Made by a program: the position numbers and the translations under genes. Under the pieces are notes generated by a model, which had not been told where the DNA came from, searched no databases, and saw only the letters and a program-made list of their open reading frames with translations. Below, one piece after another: positions 17,182 to 25,399 of a stretch of DNA of 64,000 nt (positions are counted from its first letter, which is position 1; every line of letters starts with the position of its first letter). This DNA comes from Oscillospiraceae bacterium (GTDB lineage: Bacteria; Bacillota; Clostridia; Oscillospirales; Ruminococcaceae), in NCBI GenBank assembly GCA_017473015.1, contig JAFUNP010000022.1, positions 1 through 64,000 of the forward strand. The letters are read 5' to 3'.

Positions 17182-17922
17182 ATGAACGAACCTATTCTTA
17201 AAATCAATCATCTGTCCAAAGCTTTTGGCAGCAATGTGGTACTGAGAGATATAGATTTTACTGTGAACAAAGGTGATGTTATTTCCATAATAGGTGCATC
17301 CGGCAGCGGCAAATCAACTCTGCTGCGCTGTATCAATCTGCTGGAAACACCTACATCAGGTCAGATTATCTACAATGACAGGGATGTAGCATCAGGTAAA
17401 ATCAACGCACCCGAATACCGCTCTCATGTAGGTATGGTTTTTCAGTCTTTCAATCTTTTCAACAATATGACTGTGCTGGAAAACTGCATGGTAGGTCAGA
17501 CAAAGGTGTTGAAAAAGGACAGGGAAGCCGCAAAAGAGGCTGCTATGTACTTTCTGCAGAAAGTAGGCATGGCACCGTATATCAACGCAAAACCCAGACA
17601 GCTTTCCGGCGGTCAGAAGCAGCGTGTGGCTATAGCCCGTGCACTGGCTATGAATCCTGAAATACTGCTTTTTGATGAACCGACCAGTGCACTGGACCCG
17701 GAAATGGTGGGCGAGGTTCTCAATGTTATGCAGGCACTGGCCCAGGAAGGTATGACAATGCTGGTTGTAACCCATGAAATGGCCTTTGCCAGAGATGTAA
17801 GCAACCGTGTGGTATATATGAAAGAAGGCATTATCCGCGAACAGGGTACACCTCAGCAGATTTTTGAAAATCCTCAGCGACAGGAAACACGGGAATTCCT
17901 GGCCCGCTTCCGCAATAAATAA
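17182..17922 (+). CDS. amino-acid ABC transporter ATP-binding protein, 246 aa
   Basis: Energises uptake as a cytoplasmic dimer on the permease. Walker [10 protein letters not shown] (about residues 38-46), Q-loop MVFQSFNLF, signature LSGGQKQR, Walker [13 protein letters not shown] and the H-loop in VVTHEMAF are all intact. Length and order match the GlnQ/HisP polar amino-acid family. It overlaps the permease operon closely (gap 2 bases) and is followed by a terminator, closing the lysine-riboswitch operon. Confidence 0.95.
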   Translation: MNEPILKINHLSKAFGSNVVLRDIDFTVNKGDVISIIGASGSGKSTLLRCINLLETPTSGQIIYNDRDVASGKINAPEYRSHVGMVFQSFNLFNNMTVLENCMVGQTKVLKKDREAAKEAAMYFLQKVGMAPYINAKPRQLSGGQKQRVAIARALAMNPEILLFDEPTSALDPEMVGEVLNVMQALAQEGMTMLVVTHEMAFARDVSNRVVYMKEGIIREQGTPQQIFENPQRQETREFLARFRNK

Positions 17923-17934
17923 TATATATTTTGA

Positions 17935-17971
17935 AAGACGGCAGTCTCCACCGGGATTGCCGTCTTTTTGT
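17935..17971 (+). terminator. terminator of the lysine transporter operon
   Basis: Stem AAGACGGCA / TGCCGTCTT with a 14-base loop, then TTTTTG. Confidence 0.85.
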
Positions 17972-18064
17972 TATTGCGTTATAAATGTTTTTTATAAAAT
18001 TATTTACCAATTCCCATTTTGTATAGTATAATTAAAGTAATATATAACTGACGGAGCGTAAATT

Positions 18065-19045
18065 ATGAAAATACTGAATAAAATTGACCTGCATCTGCAT
18101 ATTGACGGGTCTGTAAAGCCGGAAACAGTTTATGAGCTTTCCAGAAAATACAATATTGAACCGGAATGTAATATGACTCTTGAGGAAATCACAAACTCAA
18201 TGATTATTCCTGATGGAGAGTATGACCCGGATTTTCTTACCTTCAATCCTCCTCTGCGAGTTATGCAGACAGCCGAAGGACTGACACGAATCACAAAGGA
18301 ACTTGTGGAACGCCTGGAAGCTGACGGTCTTATATACGCCGAGCTGCGTTTTGCGCCGCAATATCATCTCAACGGCGGCATGAGCCAGGAGGATGCTGTT
18401 CTGGCAGCTATCGAAGGCCTCCACCGGGGACTGGCCCAGTGTAAAACACTGAAAGCGGGACTGATTTTATGTACTATGAATCACTGTGACCCTGCTGAAA
18501 ATCATGCAGAAAATATGGAAACCGTACATCTTGCCAAAAAGTATCTGGGCAGGGGTGTAGTAGGTGTGGATATGGCAGGTTACGAAGAAAGAATGCCTGA
18601 ATATTCCGATATTTTCCAGCTGGCGGCAGAACTGGAAATCCCGGCTACCACCCACAGCGAATTTACAGTGGGTGACGCGTTGAAATACGGGACTACCCGC
18701 ATCGGTCACGGCTATCAGGCGGCACTGATTGAAGAACTGACAGATGAGGTTATCAGAAAAGGCGTAACTCTGGAAATGTGTCCTGACAGCAGCCTGTCCT
18801 ATGAATACGGACTGACAGGTGATGAGACTCATCCGCTGTATGTGCTGTATAAAAAAGGCGCAAAGGTTACTGTAAACACCGACAATCTGACTGTTCTGGA
18901 CACAAGTCTTGATTTTGAATATGAGCTGTGCCGCCGAATGGGATTTACAGATGAAGATATTGTAAAGATGAACAACTATGCAATACAGGCATCTTTTGCT
19001 GATGAAGAAACCAAAAAAGCACTGCTGGCTGTTCAGCCGGCATAA
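18065..19045 (+). CDS. adenosine deaminase family protein, 326 aa
   Basis: A member of the metal-dependent deaminases that turn adenosine-like purines into inosine-like products. Seen: the metal pair HLH in DLHLHIDGS (His10, His12), LRFAPQYH, GVDMAGYE, a third metal His197 in TTHSEF, RIGHG and TDN (Asp273). Three positions deviate from the classical enzyme. The HAGE motif carrying the catalytic glutamate reads HSEF, the TDD pair reads TDN, and the usual GDE reads GYE. The family fold is clear, but the true substrate may differ from adenosine. An ACGGAG site precedes the start. It is followed after 22 bases by the SGNH hydrolase gene. Confidence 0.8.
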   Translation: MKILNKIDLHLHIDGSVKPETVYELSRKYNIEPECNMTLEEITNSMIIPDGEYDPDFLTFNPPLRVMQTAEGLTRITKELVERLEADGLIYAELRFAPQYHLNGGMSQEDAVLAAIEGLHRGLAQCKTLKAGLILCTMNHCDPAENHAENMETVHLAKKYLGRGVVGVDMAGYEERMPEYSDIFQLAAELEIPATTHSEFTVGDALKYGTTRIGHGYQAALIEELTDEVIRKGVTLEMCPDSSLSYEYGLTGDETHPLYVLYKKGAKVTVNTDNLTVLDTSLDFEYELCRRMGFTDEDIVKMNNYAIQASFADEETKKALLAVQPA

Positions 19046-19067
19046 TACAGAAAGGCAGGCGTAAAAA

Positions 19068-20201
19068 GTGAACAACAATACAATGTACTGGACTTCAATC
19101 TGGGGGAATGCAGTGTCTGTAGGTGAAAACAGGCCTGAAAGCTACAGCAAAAATATAACCCTGCGATATCCGGTTTACTCACGGTTTGACGGCACGGCTG
19201 TAAAACTGACCTTTGACAACTATTGCGGCACAGAGCCTGTTACAATAGAGAAAACTACAGTTTTCATTTATGGACGATTTTACACAGTTACCTTTGACGG
19301 AAAAGAGGCAGTTACCATCCCTGCCGGTGAAAACGCTGTTTCTGATGCGGTGAAATTTGAGATAAGGGCGCAGAGCGTATTTTTTGTCAGCTTTTATCTG
19401 AAAGATTTTACCCAGATGCGTTCCACAGTATTTGCCCGAGGGCCGCTGTCATCAGGCTCTTATTCCTTGGGTGACCAGACCTGTGCAACAACACTGGATA
19501 TTGATATTTCCAGAAAGACACATTATTTTTATTTTCTCAGCAATGTTTCTGTTTACACACACAGCAAAAACAGAGCTATCGTGTGTTACGGGGACTCTAT
19601 TACCGCCCAGGACTGGCCTGATTATCTCGCTCTCAGATGTCGGGAAGAAGGCTATGACAGCACATCGGTTATCCGTCGTGCTACCAGCGGTTCCAGAATA
19701 CTGCGTGAATACAGCTGTATAACATACCAGTCCTACGGTCTGAAAGGTGAGAAGCGTTTCCACCATGAAGTGCCTACAGAGGGGGCAGATACAGTAATAA
19801 TACAGCAGGGAATAAACGATATTATTCATCCTGTGGGTAAAGATGTGAATGTGTTCCGCCCCATGAGCGACCTGCCCACTGTGGAAGAACTTATCGACGG
19901 TATGAAAAATTATATATCCCAGGCCCGTTCTTATGGCTATAAAGTTTATATGGGCACTCTCCTGCCTATAGGCGGTTGGCGCACCTATGCGCCTTTCCGT
20001 GAGGAGATGCGCACTGCTGTCAATAACTGGATAAAAACCACCGACCTGATTGACGGTTACATAGATTTTGACAAAGCATTGTCAGACCCTGCAAACCCGT
20101 CATATTTCCTGCCGGAATATGACAGCGGCGACCACCTGCACCCAAGTCCTGCAGGCTACAAAGCTATGGCAGCGGCGGTTAGCAAAGAGCTATTGAAATA
20201 A
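19068..20201 (+). CDS. SGNH/GDSL-family hydrolase, 377 aa
   Basis: Probably an esterase or deacetylase acting on carbohydrate esters. The N-terminal about 160 residues form a beta-rich domain. The SGNH domain begins at AIVCYGDSIT (block I, nucleophile Ser), includes IIQQGINDI (block III Asn) and ends with DHLHPSPAGYKAMA (block V, catalytic Asp and His). There is no signal peptide, so it is likely cytoplasmic. The GTG start is chosen because an AAGG site sits 12 bases upstream; the in-frame ATG 15 bases later would be too far from it. It is probably cotranscribed with the deaminase-like gene. Confidence 0.85.
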   Translation: MNNNTMYWTSIWGNAVSVGENRPESYSKNITLRYPVYSRFDGTAVKLTFDNYCGTEPVTIEKTTVFIYGRFYTVTFDGKEAVTIPAGENAVSDAVKFEIRAQSVFFVSFYLKDFTQMRSTVFARGPLSSGSYSLGDQTCATTLDIDISRKTHYFYFLSNVSVYTHSKNRAIVCYGDSITAQDWPDYLALRCREEGYDSTSVIRRATSGSRILREYSCITYQSYGLKGEKRFHHEVPTEGADTVIIQQGINDIIHPVGKDVNVFRPMSDLPTVEELIDGMKNYISQARSYGYKVYMGTLLPIGGWRTYAPFREEMRTAVNNWIKTTDLIDGYIDFDKALSDPANPSYFLPEYDSGDHLHPSPAGYKAMAAAVSKELLK

Positions 20202-20213
20202 TTGCATACATGA

Positions 20214-20241
20214 AAGGCAGACTGTACAGTCTGCCTTTTTC
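20214..20241 (+). terminator. terminator after the SGNH hydrolase
   Basis: Near-perfect palindrome AAAGGCAGACTGTACAGTCT continuing to GCC, then TTTTTC. Confidence 0.85.
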
Positions 20242-20276
20242 TGAATTCTGATTTGAAATTTTAAAAAGTATGATAA

Positions 20277-20314
20277 CAGTCCCTGCCTCTCTGTATATAA
20301 GGACAGGGACTGTG
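20277..20314 (-). terminator. probable terminator of the cyclophilin-glf operon
   Basis: Ten-bp stem ACAGTCCCTG / CAGGGACTGT with an 18-base loop, just past the glf stop on the minus strand. The U-tract on that strand is short and interrupted, so this is moderate. Confidence 0.55.
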
Positions 20315-20323
20315 CTTATTGTC

Positions 20324-21427
20324 TTATTTAAGTTCTTTTTCTGCTGTTGCCAGGGCTGCTTCAATTACTTTGTCCATATCGTAATATTTGTATTCACCCA
20401 GTCTGCCGCCGAAAATAACATTTTCTTCCCGGTCAGCCAGTACCTTGTACTGTGCATACAGAGAGCTGTTTTTATCATCGTTTACAGGATAATATGGCTC
20501 ATCGCCCACATTCCATTCAGTTGAATATTCGCGGCTGATTACAGTTTTTTCCTGTGTGCCAAATTCAAAATGCTTGTGTTCGATTATGCGTGTGTATGGA
20601 GTTTCACTGTCTGTGTAGTTTACCACAGCGTTGCCCTGATAGTTTTCCATGTCCAGTACTTCGGTGTCAAAGCGCACACTGCGGTATTCCAGCGCACCCA
20701 GCCTGTAGCCGAAATAAGCATCTACCGGGCCGGTGTAAACCACTTTGTCAGTCAGACTGTCCAGCTCTGCCTTGTTTTCCAGATAGTCCACGCCCAGACG
20801 CACTTCTGTATCGCTCAGCATGTTTGACACCATCTGTGTGTAACCACCATTTGGTATTCCCTGGTACAGTGCGTTGAAATAGTTGTTGTCGTATGTAAAT
20901 CTTACAGGCAGTCGTCTGATGATAAATGATGGCAGTTCTGTGCATGGGCGGCCCCATTGTTTGCCGGTATAGCCTTTTATCAGCTTTTCATAAATATCAG
21001 TGCCCACCAGACTGATGGCCTGTTCTTCCAGATTTTTTGGTTCAGTGATGCCTGCTTCGGCTTTCTGCTGTTCTATTTTTTCTTTAGCCTGCCGCGGTGT
21101 AACCACGCCCCACATTTTGTTGAAAGTATTCATGTTGAAAGGCAGGTTGTAAATTTCACCGTTGTAATTTGCCACAGGGCTGTTGGTGTAGCGGTTGAAC
21201 TCTGCAAAGCTGTTCACATATTCCCACACCTGTTTATTGTTTGTGTGGAAGATATGTGCGCCGTACTTGTGTACATTGATACCCTCCAGCTCATATGTAT
21301 AGATGTTGCCGGCTATATGGTCGCGCTTGTCTATAACCAGACAGCTTTTGCCCCGTTTTTTTGCCTCATGGGCAAACACTGCACCGTACAGGCCGGCACC
21401 TACTATAAGATAATCGTACTTTTTCAT
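20324..21427 (-). CDS. glf: UDP-galactopyranose mutase
   Basis: Interconverts UDP-galactopyranose and UDP-galactofuranose, the donor for galactofuranose in surface glycans. The N-terminal FAD fold is clear: YLIVGAGLYGAVFAHEAKKR then the acidic end of strand 2 in VIDKRDH. Family motifs follow: KYGAHIFHTNN, PFNMNTF, GYTGKQWGRP and FGGRLGEYKYYDMD. The 367-residue length is normal. No other sugar-nucleotide or glycosyltransferase gene is nearby; the only partner, 13 bases upstream, is a cyclophilin-type isomerase. Confidence 0.95.
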   Translation of the reverse strand: MKKYDYLIVGAGLYGAVFAHEAKKRGKSCLVIDKRDHIAGNIYTYELEGINVHKYGAHIFHTNNKQVWEYVNSFAEFNRYTNSPVANYNGEIYNLPFNMNTFNKMWGVVTPRQAKEKIEQQKAEAGITEPKNLEEQAISLVGTDIYEKLIKGYTGKQWGRPCTELPSFIIRRLPVRFTYDNNYFNALYQGIPNGGYTQMVSNMLSDTEVRLGVDYLENKAELDSLTDKVVYTGPVDAYFGYRLGALEYRSVRFDTEVLDMENYQGNAVVNYTDSETPYTRIIEHKHFEFGTQEKTVISREYSTEWNVGDEPYYPVNDDKNSSLYAQYKVLADREENVIFGGRLGEYKYYDMDKVIEAALATAEKELK

Positions 21428-21440
21428 AATTTTCTCCTTG

Positions 21441-21998
21441 TTATTCAGGCCAGTGGTCTATCAACGGCTGTGGATATTCCACACCGAATGTTTCCACTGT
21501 TATGCCCTGCATATATTCGTCTGTCACCGGCTGCATTATTTTTGCGCCCACGCCTTCGGGGTACACCTGTACCAGCGGCACATTTTCCAGCCTTTCCACT
21601 TCGCTGAAACCGTCGATAACCTTGCCGAAAGCGGCAAACTTACCCTGCAGTTTTTCGCCGGCTTCGTCAGACAAAGTGATAAAAAATTCGCACCCGTGGG
21701 CCAGTTTTTCGCCGTCGCCTGCCATGGCCACAGTCCATTTTTCCATTTTTATATTGTTTTCTATACCGTTGGCGTCAAATTCGCCCTGTATCATATAGTC
21801 ACAGCGTTTATCGTCAAAAAAGCAGTAGGATGGCTGCAGCACAAAGCCCGGCACCACTCTTTTTATCAGTCTGTTTTCATACATTTTTTCGCTGACGGCC
21901 CAGATAAAGCTGGCCACTGTGTTTGGGGCCTGCTCCGGAAACAGCTCAATTGTAATCACACCTTTGCCGGTGTGCATCTTTGCAATAGGATTTTTCAT
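21441..21998 (-). CDS. cyclophilin-type peptidyl-prolyl isomerase, 185 aa
   Basis: Catalyses proline cis-trans isomerisation. The order GVITIELFPEQAPNTVASF, then IKRVVPGFVLQ (active-site Arg in the KRVVPGF version of the usual HRVIPGF), then WTVAMAGDG and CEFFITLSD, then AAFGKVIDG is that of cyclophilins. It lacks a signal peptide, so it is cytoplasmic. The middle contains an unusual insertion (CFFDDKRCDYMIQGEFDANG) in place of the normal GGD loop. It is the first gene of a minus-strand pair with glf. The promoter must lie in 21999-22117, shared divergently with the aminotransferase gene. Confidence 0.88.
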   Translation of the reverse strand: MKNPIAKMHTGKGVITIELFPEQAPNTVASFIWAVSEKMYENRLIKRVVPGFVLQPSYCFFDDKRCDYMIQGEFDANGIENNIKMEKWTVAMAGDGEKLAHGCEFFITLSDEAGEKLQGKFAAFGKVIDGFSEVERLENVPLVQVYPEGVGAKIMQPVTDEYMQGITVETFGVEYPQPLIDHWPE

Positions 21999-22117
21999 GG
22001 CATTTCTCCCTTTATTCTATAGTTTTATTATACCAATTTTAAGAAATATGGCAATAACTTTGACAGTTTTTACACAAGGGGTTATACTGTAAATAATAAA
22101 TTACAGGGAGAACGGAT

Positions 22118-23281
22118 ATGAAATACGATTTTGATACATGGGCAAGCCATGACAACAACGGCAATATGAAAGGCGCCTGGGCGAAGGAAATGCCACAGGG
22201 CGTACTGATGCTGTCCGGTGCGGAAATGGACTATGGCCTGCCATGTTTTATAAAAGATGCTCTGTCTGACTTTGCGCAGAATGGCCTGTTCGGCTTTACA
22301 CTGCCGGACAATGAGTACAGAAAATCCATCTGTCACTGGCTTCAGCTGACCAGAAACCGGACTGTAAACCCGGACCACATTGTTGCCACACTTGGCACTA
22401 CTTTTGCGCTGTCCACTGCAATCAGAGCCTTTACAGAAAAGGGTGACGGCATTATTATACAGCACCCGTCTTACGGACGCTTTGACCGTGCTATGGTAAG
22501 AAATTCCAGAAAAGTGGTATCAAATCCGCTTAAAGAAGAAAACGGCGTTTATTCACTGGATTTTGCTGACCTTGAAACCAAAATGGCACTGCCGGAAAAC
22601 AAAATGCTGGTGCTGGTAAACCCTCATAACCCTACAGGCAGAGTGTTTACAGAAGAAGAACTGAAAAAAGTGGCAGAGCTTGCCAATAAATACAATGTAG
22701 TTGTTTTCAGTGATGAAATTTTTGCAGAGACCACCCAGGGGGATACCGTAACAATGTATGCACAGGTAGACCCTGTTATGGGTATTTCCTGCACATCACT
22801 GGGCAAAACCTTTAATCTGACAGGTGTAAACCAGGCCAATCTGATTGTGCCGAATGATACTTTGCGCGAAAAATACTCTACACAGAAGGATATTGACCAC
22901 TTTGGCAGCATAGACCCGTTTTTCTACACACTGCTGCGTGCAGCCTATACTGAGCAGGGCCGGCAGTGGGTACAACAGATGAACGCTCATACAATGGAAA
23001 ATTATACTTTGCTGAAAAATGCAATCGAAACAGAAATGCCACTGCTGGGTATCAGTCCTCTGGAAGCAACTTTTGTGGCATGGATTGACTGCAGAAAGCT
23101 GGGTCTGACTGACCATGAAATAGAAAAATTCTTTGTGGAGGACGCGCTTATCCGGGCGGACTGGGGCGAAGAATACGGTCCCGGCGGCAGCGGCTTTGTG
23201 AGAATGAATATCGGCACCACAAAGCATGTGATGGAAACAGCAGTGGCCAATCTGGTGAAAGCCTATAAATCAAAATTTTAA
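22118..23281 (+). CDS. MalY/PatB-type PLP aminotransferase / cystathionine beta-lyase, 387 aa
   Basis: Fold type I PLP enzyme. The N-terminal opening (FDTWASHDNNGNMKGAWA) resembles the PatB/MalY subgroup, many of which are C-S lyases acting on cystathionine. Seen: LVNPHNPTGRVF (substrate/PLP contacts), FSDEIFAE (Asp holding the pyridine nitrogen), SLGKTFNLTG (Lys forming the Schiff base) and a C-terminal RMNIGT near the carboxylate-binding Arg. An AGGGAG ribosome site precedes the start. No methionine genes adjoin, so the exact reaction, lyase or aminotransferase, stays open. Confidence 0.88.
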   Translation: MKYDFDTWASHDNNGNMKGAWAKEMPQGVLMLSGAEMDYGLPCFIKDALSDFAQNGLFGFTLPDNEYRKSICHWLQLTRNRTVNPDHIVATLGTTFALSTAIRAFTEKGDGIIIQHPSYGRFDRAMVRNSRKVVSNPLKEENGVYSLDFADLETKMALPENKMLVLVNPHNPTGRVFTEEELKKVAELANKYNVVVFSDEIFAETTQGDTVTMYAQVDPVMGISCTSLGKTFNLTGVNQANLIVPNDTLREKYSTQKDIDHFGSIDPFFYTLLRAAYTEQGRQWVQQMNAHTMENYTLLKNAIETEMPLLGISPLEATFVAWIDCRKLGLTDHEIEKFFVEDALIRADWGEEYGPGGSGFVRMNIGTTKHVMETAVANLVKAYKSKF

Positions 23282-23325
23282 TCACCGGAAAAAGAATGTA
23301 TTTTCACAATATTTTTTACAAAAAC

Positions 23326-23358
23326 AAAAACCGCATTTTTCGCAAATGCGGTTTTTTT
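23326..23358. terminator. bidirectional terminator
   Basis: Stem AAAAACCGCATTT / AAATGCGGTTTTT with a 5-base loop. Both flanks give U-runs, so it serves the aminotransferase gene and the convergent DUF1846 gene. Confidence 0.9.
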
Positions 23359-23368
23359 ATATGTTTGT

Positions 23369-24856
23369 TTAGAAATACATGCTGTTTTCAGGGAAAATAT
23401 CATTGCAGGTATGGCGTACACCCAGTTTTTTCAATGTCCGTGCGTCACCTGTTCTCAGCATTACAGATGAATGCAGGTCAGTCCCACGCAGTTTTGGCAG
23501 CTGAGCCAATGCAAGTTCAACTGTAGGGTTGGTGTTGGATGCTACTGTCAGTGCCAGCAGAACATCGTCCAGCTTCAGTGCAGATGCTTTTGAACCCAGT
23601 ACATTTCTCTTAAGATCAAGAATAGGCATCAGTACGCTTGCAGGAATCAGCTGGATGGCATCGTTTATACCTGCAAGATGTTTCAGCACATTTATTGTGG
23701 CAGCACTTGTAGCACTCATAACATCACTGGCTTTGCCGGTGATGATTGTACCGTCTTGCAGCTCATAGGCAGTCGCCACTCGGCCGCTTGTCTGCGCTTT
23801 CAGGTTTGCAGGTGCTACACAAGGACGGTCTACAGCAGGTGTCAGCCCCAGCTGGTTCAGCAGGTTTTCCAGTTTTTCCACCTGGTTTGCATTTACTTTG
23901 CCCAGTTTGTAGTCACACAGGGCGGTGTAGTATCTGTAGATAATTTCCTGACCGGAAGCATATCTGCAGGCTTCGTCATCAACAATGGCGTTGCCCACCA
24001 TATTTACACCCATATCAGTCGGTGAACGGTAAAAGTTTTCGTCGCCCGTAATATTTTTCAGAATTGTTTTTACAATAGGGAAAGCTTCAACGTCACGGTT
24101 GTAGTTTACTGTTGTTTCACCATAAGCTTCCAGATGGAACGGGTCAATCATATTTACGTCCATCAAGTCAGCTGTAGCTGCTTCGTATGCCAGGTTTACA
24201 GGGTGTTTCAGCGGCAGATTCCACACAGGGAATGTTTCAAATTTTGCATAACCTGCAAAACGGCCGCGTTTGTGTTCGTGATAAACCTGTGACAGGCACA
24301 CCGCCAGCTTGCCGCTGCCGGGGCCGGGTGCTGTGATAACTACCAATGGCTTTGTGGTTTCTACAAAGTCATTTTTACCATATCCCTCATCGCTTACGAT
24401 TGTTTTCACATCACGTGGATAGTTTGGGATAGAATAATGTTTGTAGCTTCTGATGCCCAGATTCGCCAGTTTGGTCATAAAATTATCTGCGGCAGGCTGA
24501 TGGTTGTACTTTGTCAGCACCACGCCATTTACAGAAATACCCATAGCCTTGAACTCATCTGTCAGCCTGAGAATATCCATATCATAAGTAATGCCCAGGT
24601 CAGCGCGCACCTTTGTTTTTTCTATATCATCTGCAGAAATGCAGAAAATTATCTCTGTATCTTCACTGAGTGTCTGCAGCAGGCGGATTTTGGCATCCGG
24701 TTCAAAGCCCGGCAGAACCCTGGAAGCGTGAAAATCGTCAAACAGCTTGCCGCCGAATTCCAGATACAGCTTGCCGTCGAATTTTTTGATTCTTTCTTTG
24801 ATTTCACGGGCCTGTTTTTCCACATACAGCTCATTACTGAAGCCTTTTTTGAACAT
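23369..24856 (-). CDS. DUF1846 family protein, 495 aa
   Basis: A conserved cytoplasmic protein of unknown function. It matches DUF1846 in its opening (MFKKGFSNELYVEKQAREIK), the segment LYLEFGGKLFDDFHASRVLP and the glycine-rich ITAPGPGSGKLAVCLSQ near residue 188. The last reads like a nucleotide- or phosphate-binding loop, though it lacks the final Ser/Thr of a Walker A. The start at 24856 is chosen over an ATG 12 codons upstream because an AGAGG site lies just before it and the family begins here. Single gene between convergent and divergent neighbours. Confidence 0.88.
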   Translation of the reverse strand: MFKKGFSNELYVEKQAREIKERIKKFDGKLYLEFGGKLFDDFHASRVLPGFEPDAKIRLLQTLSEDTEIIFCISADDIEKTKVRADLGITYDMDILRLTDEFKAMGISVNGVVLTKYNHQPAADNFMTKLANLGIRSYKHYSIPNYPRDVKTIVSDEGYGKNDFVETTKPLVVITAPGPGSGKLAVCLSQVYHEHKRGRFAGYAKFETFPVWNLPLKHPVNLAYEAATADLMDVNMIDPFHLEAYGETTVNYNRDVEAFPIVKTILKNITGDENFYRSPTDMGVNMVGNAIVDDEACRYASGQEIIYRYYTALCDYKLGKVNANQVEKLENLLNQLGLTPAVDRPCVAPANLKAQTSGRVATAYELQDGTIITGKASDVMSATSAATINVLKHLAGINDAIQLIPASVLMPILDLKRNVLGSKASALKLDDVLLALTVASNTNPTVELALAQLPKLRGTDLHSSVMLRTGDARTLKKLGVRHTCNDIFPENSMYF

Positions 24857-25046
24857 AATGTACCTCTTTTTGTGTTTTGCAAAATAAATCAAATACTTTG
24901 TTATTATACCATTACCCCGGGATTAAAACAATTACTATTTTGCTTTTATTTTTTAGAAATAGCTTCCATAGTTTTAGCTAACTTATACAAAAAAATCCAG
25001 CCAAAAATTTACGGGGAAATTGCCGGTAAATTTTATAGGAAAACTA

Positions 25047-25075
25047 TTGACAAAGTAGCTTTTGGGGAATACAAT
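25047..25075 (+). promoter_or_regulatory. promoter of the rubredoxin gene
   Basis: Consensus TTGACA (25047-25052), 17-base spacer, TACAAT (25070-25075), 47 bases before the start codon. Confidence 0.85.
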
Positions 25076-25122
25076 TCCATTAGCAGTATGCTAAACAATT
25101 TTGATTTCAAAGGAGAATTACT

Positions 25123-25284
25123 ATGGCAAAATATGGTTGTGTAATCTGTGGCTGGGTTTACGATGAAGAACTGGGTGACGAATCTCTGGGCATTGCTCCT
25201 GGCACACGTTTTGAAGACCTGCCGGAAGATTTCGAATGTCCGGATTGTGGTGTAGGCGTAGATCAGTTTGAACTGATTGACTAA
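25123..25284 (+). CDS. rubredoxin, 53 aa
   Basis: Small one-iron electron carrier. The two metal-binding knuckles are complete: YGCVICGWVYD (CxxCG) and FECPDCGVG (CPxCG). The invariant aromatic and GTRFEDLPEDF segments lie between them. An AAAGGAG site sits 7 bases before the ATG. The gene is monocistronic, with a consensus promoter and its own terminator. In anaerobes rubredoxin feeds oxygen- and peroxide-detoxifying enzymes; no such partner is adjacent here. Confidence 0.97.
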   Translation: MAKYGCVICGWVYDEELGDESLGIAPGTRFEDLPEDFECPDCGVGVDQFELID

Positions 25285-25301
25285 TTGAATTGTTTGATAT
25301 A

Positions 25302-25331
25302 AAGGCGACAGTCTGTTCTGTCGCCTTTTTC
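25302..25331 (+). terminator. terminator of the rubredoxin gene
   Basis: Perfect 10-bp stem AAGGCGACAG / CTGTCGCCTT, 6-base loop, then TTTC. Confidence 0.9.
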
Positions 25332-25399
25332 TTTTATTATCCGTTCATAAATGATATAATTTAAGTGTACAGGCTTATTGATTCCGGGAGGTGATTTGA

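Noticed and set aside
23788-24500. True Walker A ATPase in the DUF1846 protein
   Set aside because: GPGSGKLA lacks the Ser/Thr after Lys and no Walker B was recognised, so I only note a P-loop-like glycine motif.
24437-25144. 235-codon plus-strand frame overlapping DUF1846 and the rubredoxin start
   Set aside because: Antisense to DUF1846 over most of its length and ends inside the rubredoxin gene in another frame; composition is not protein-like.
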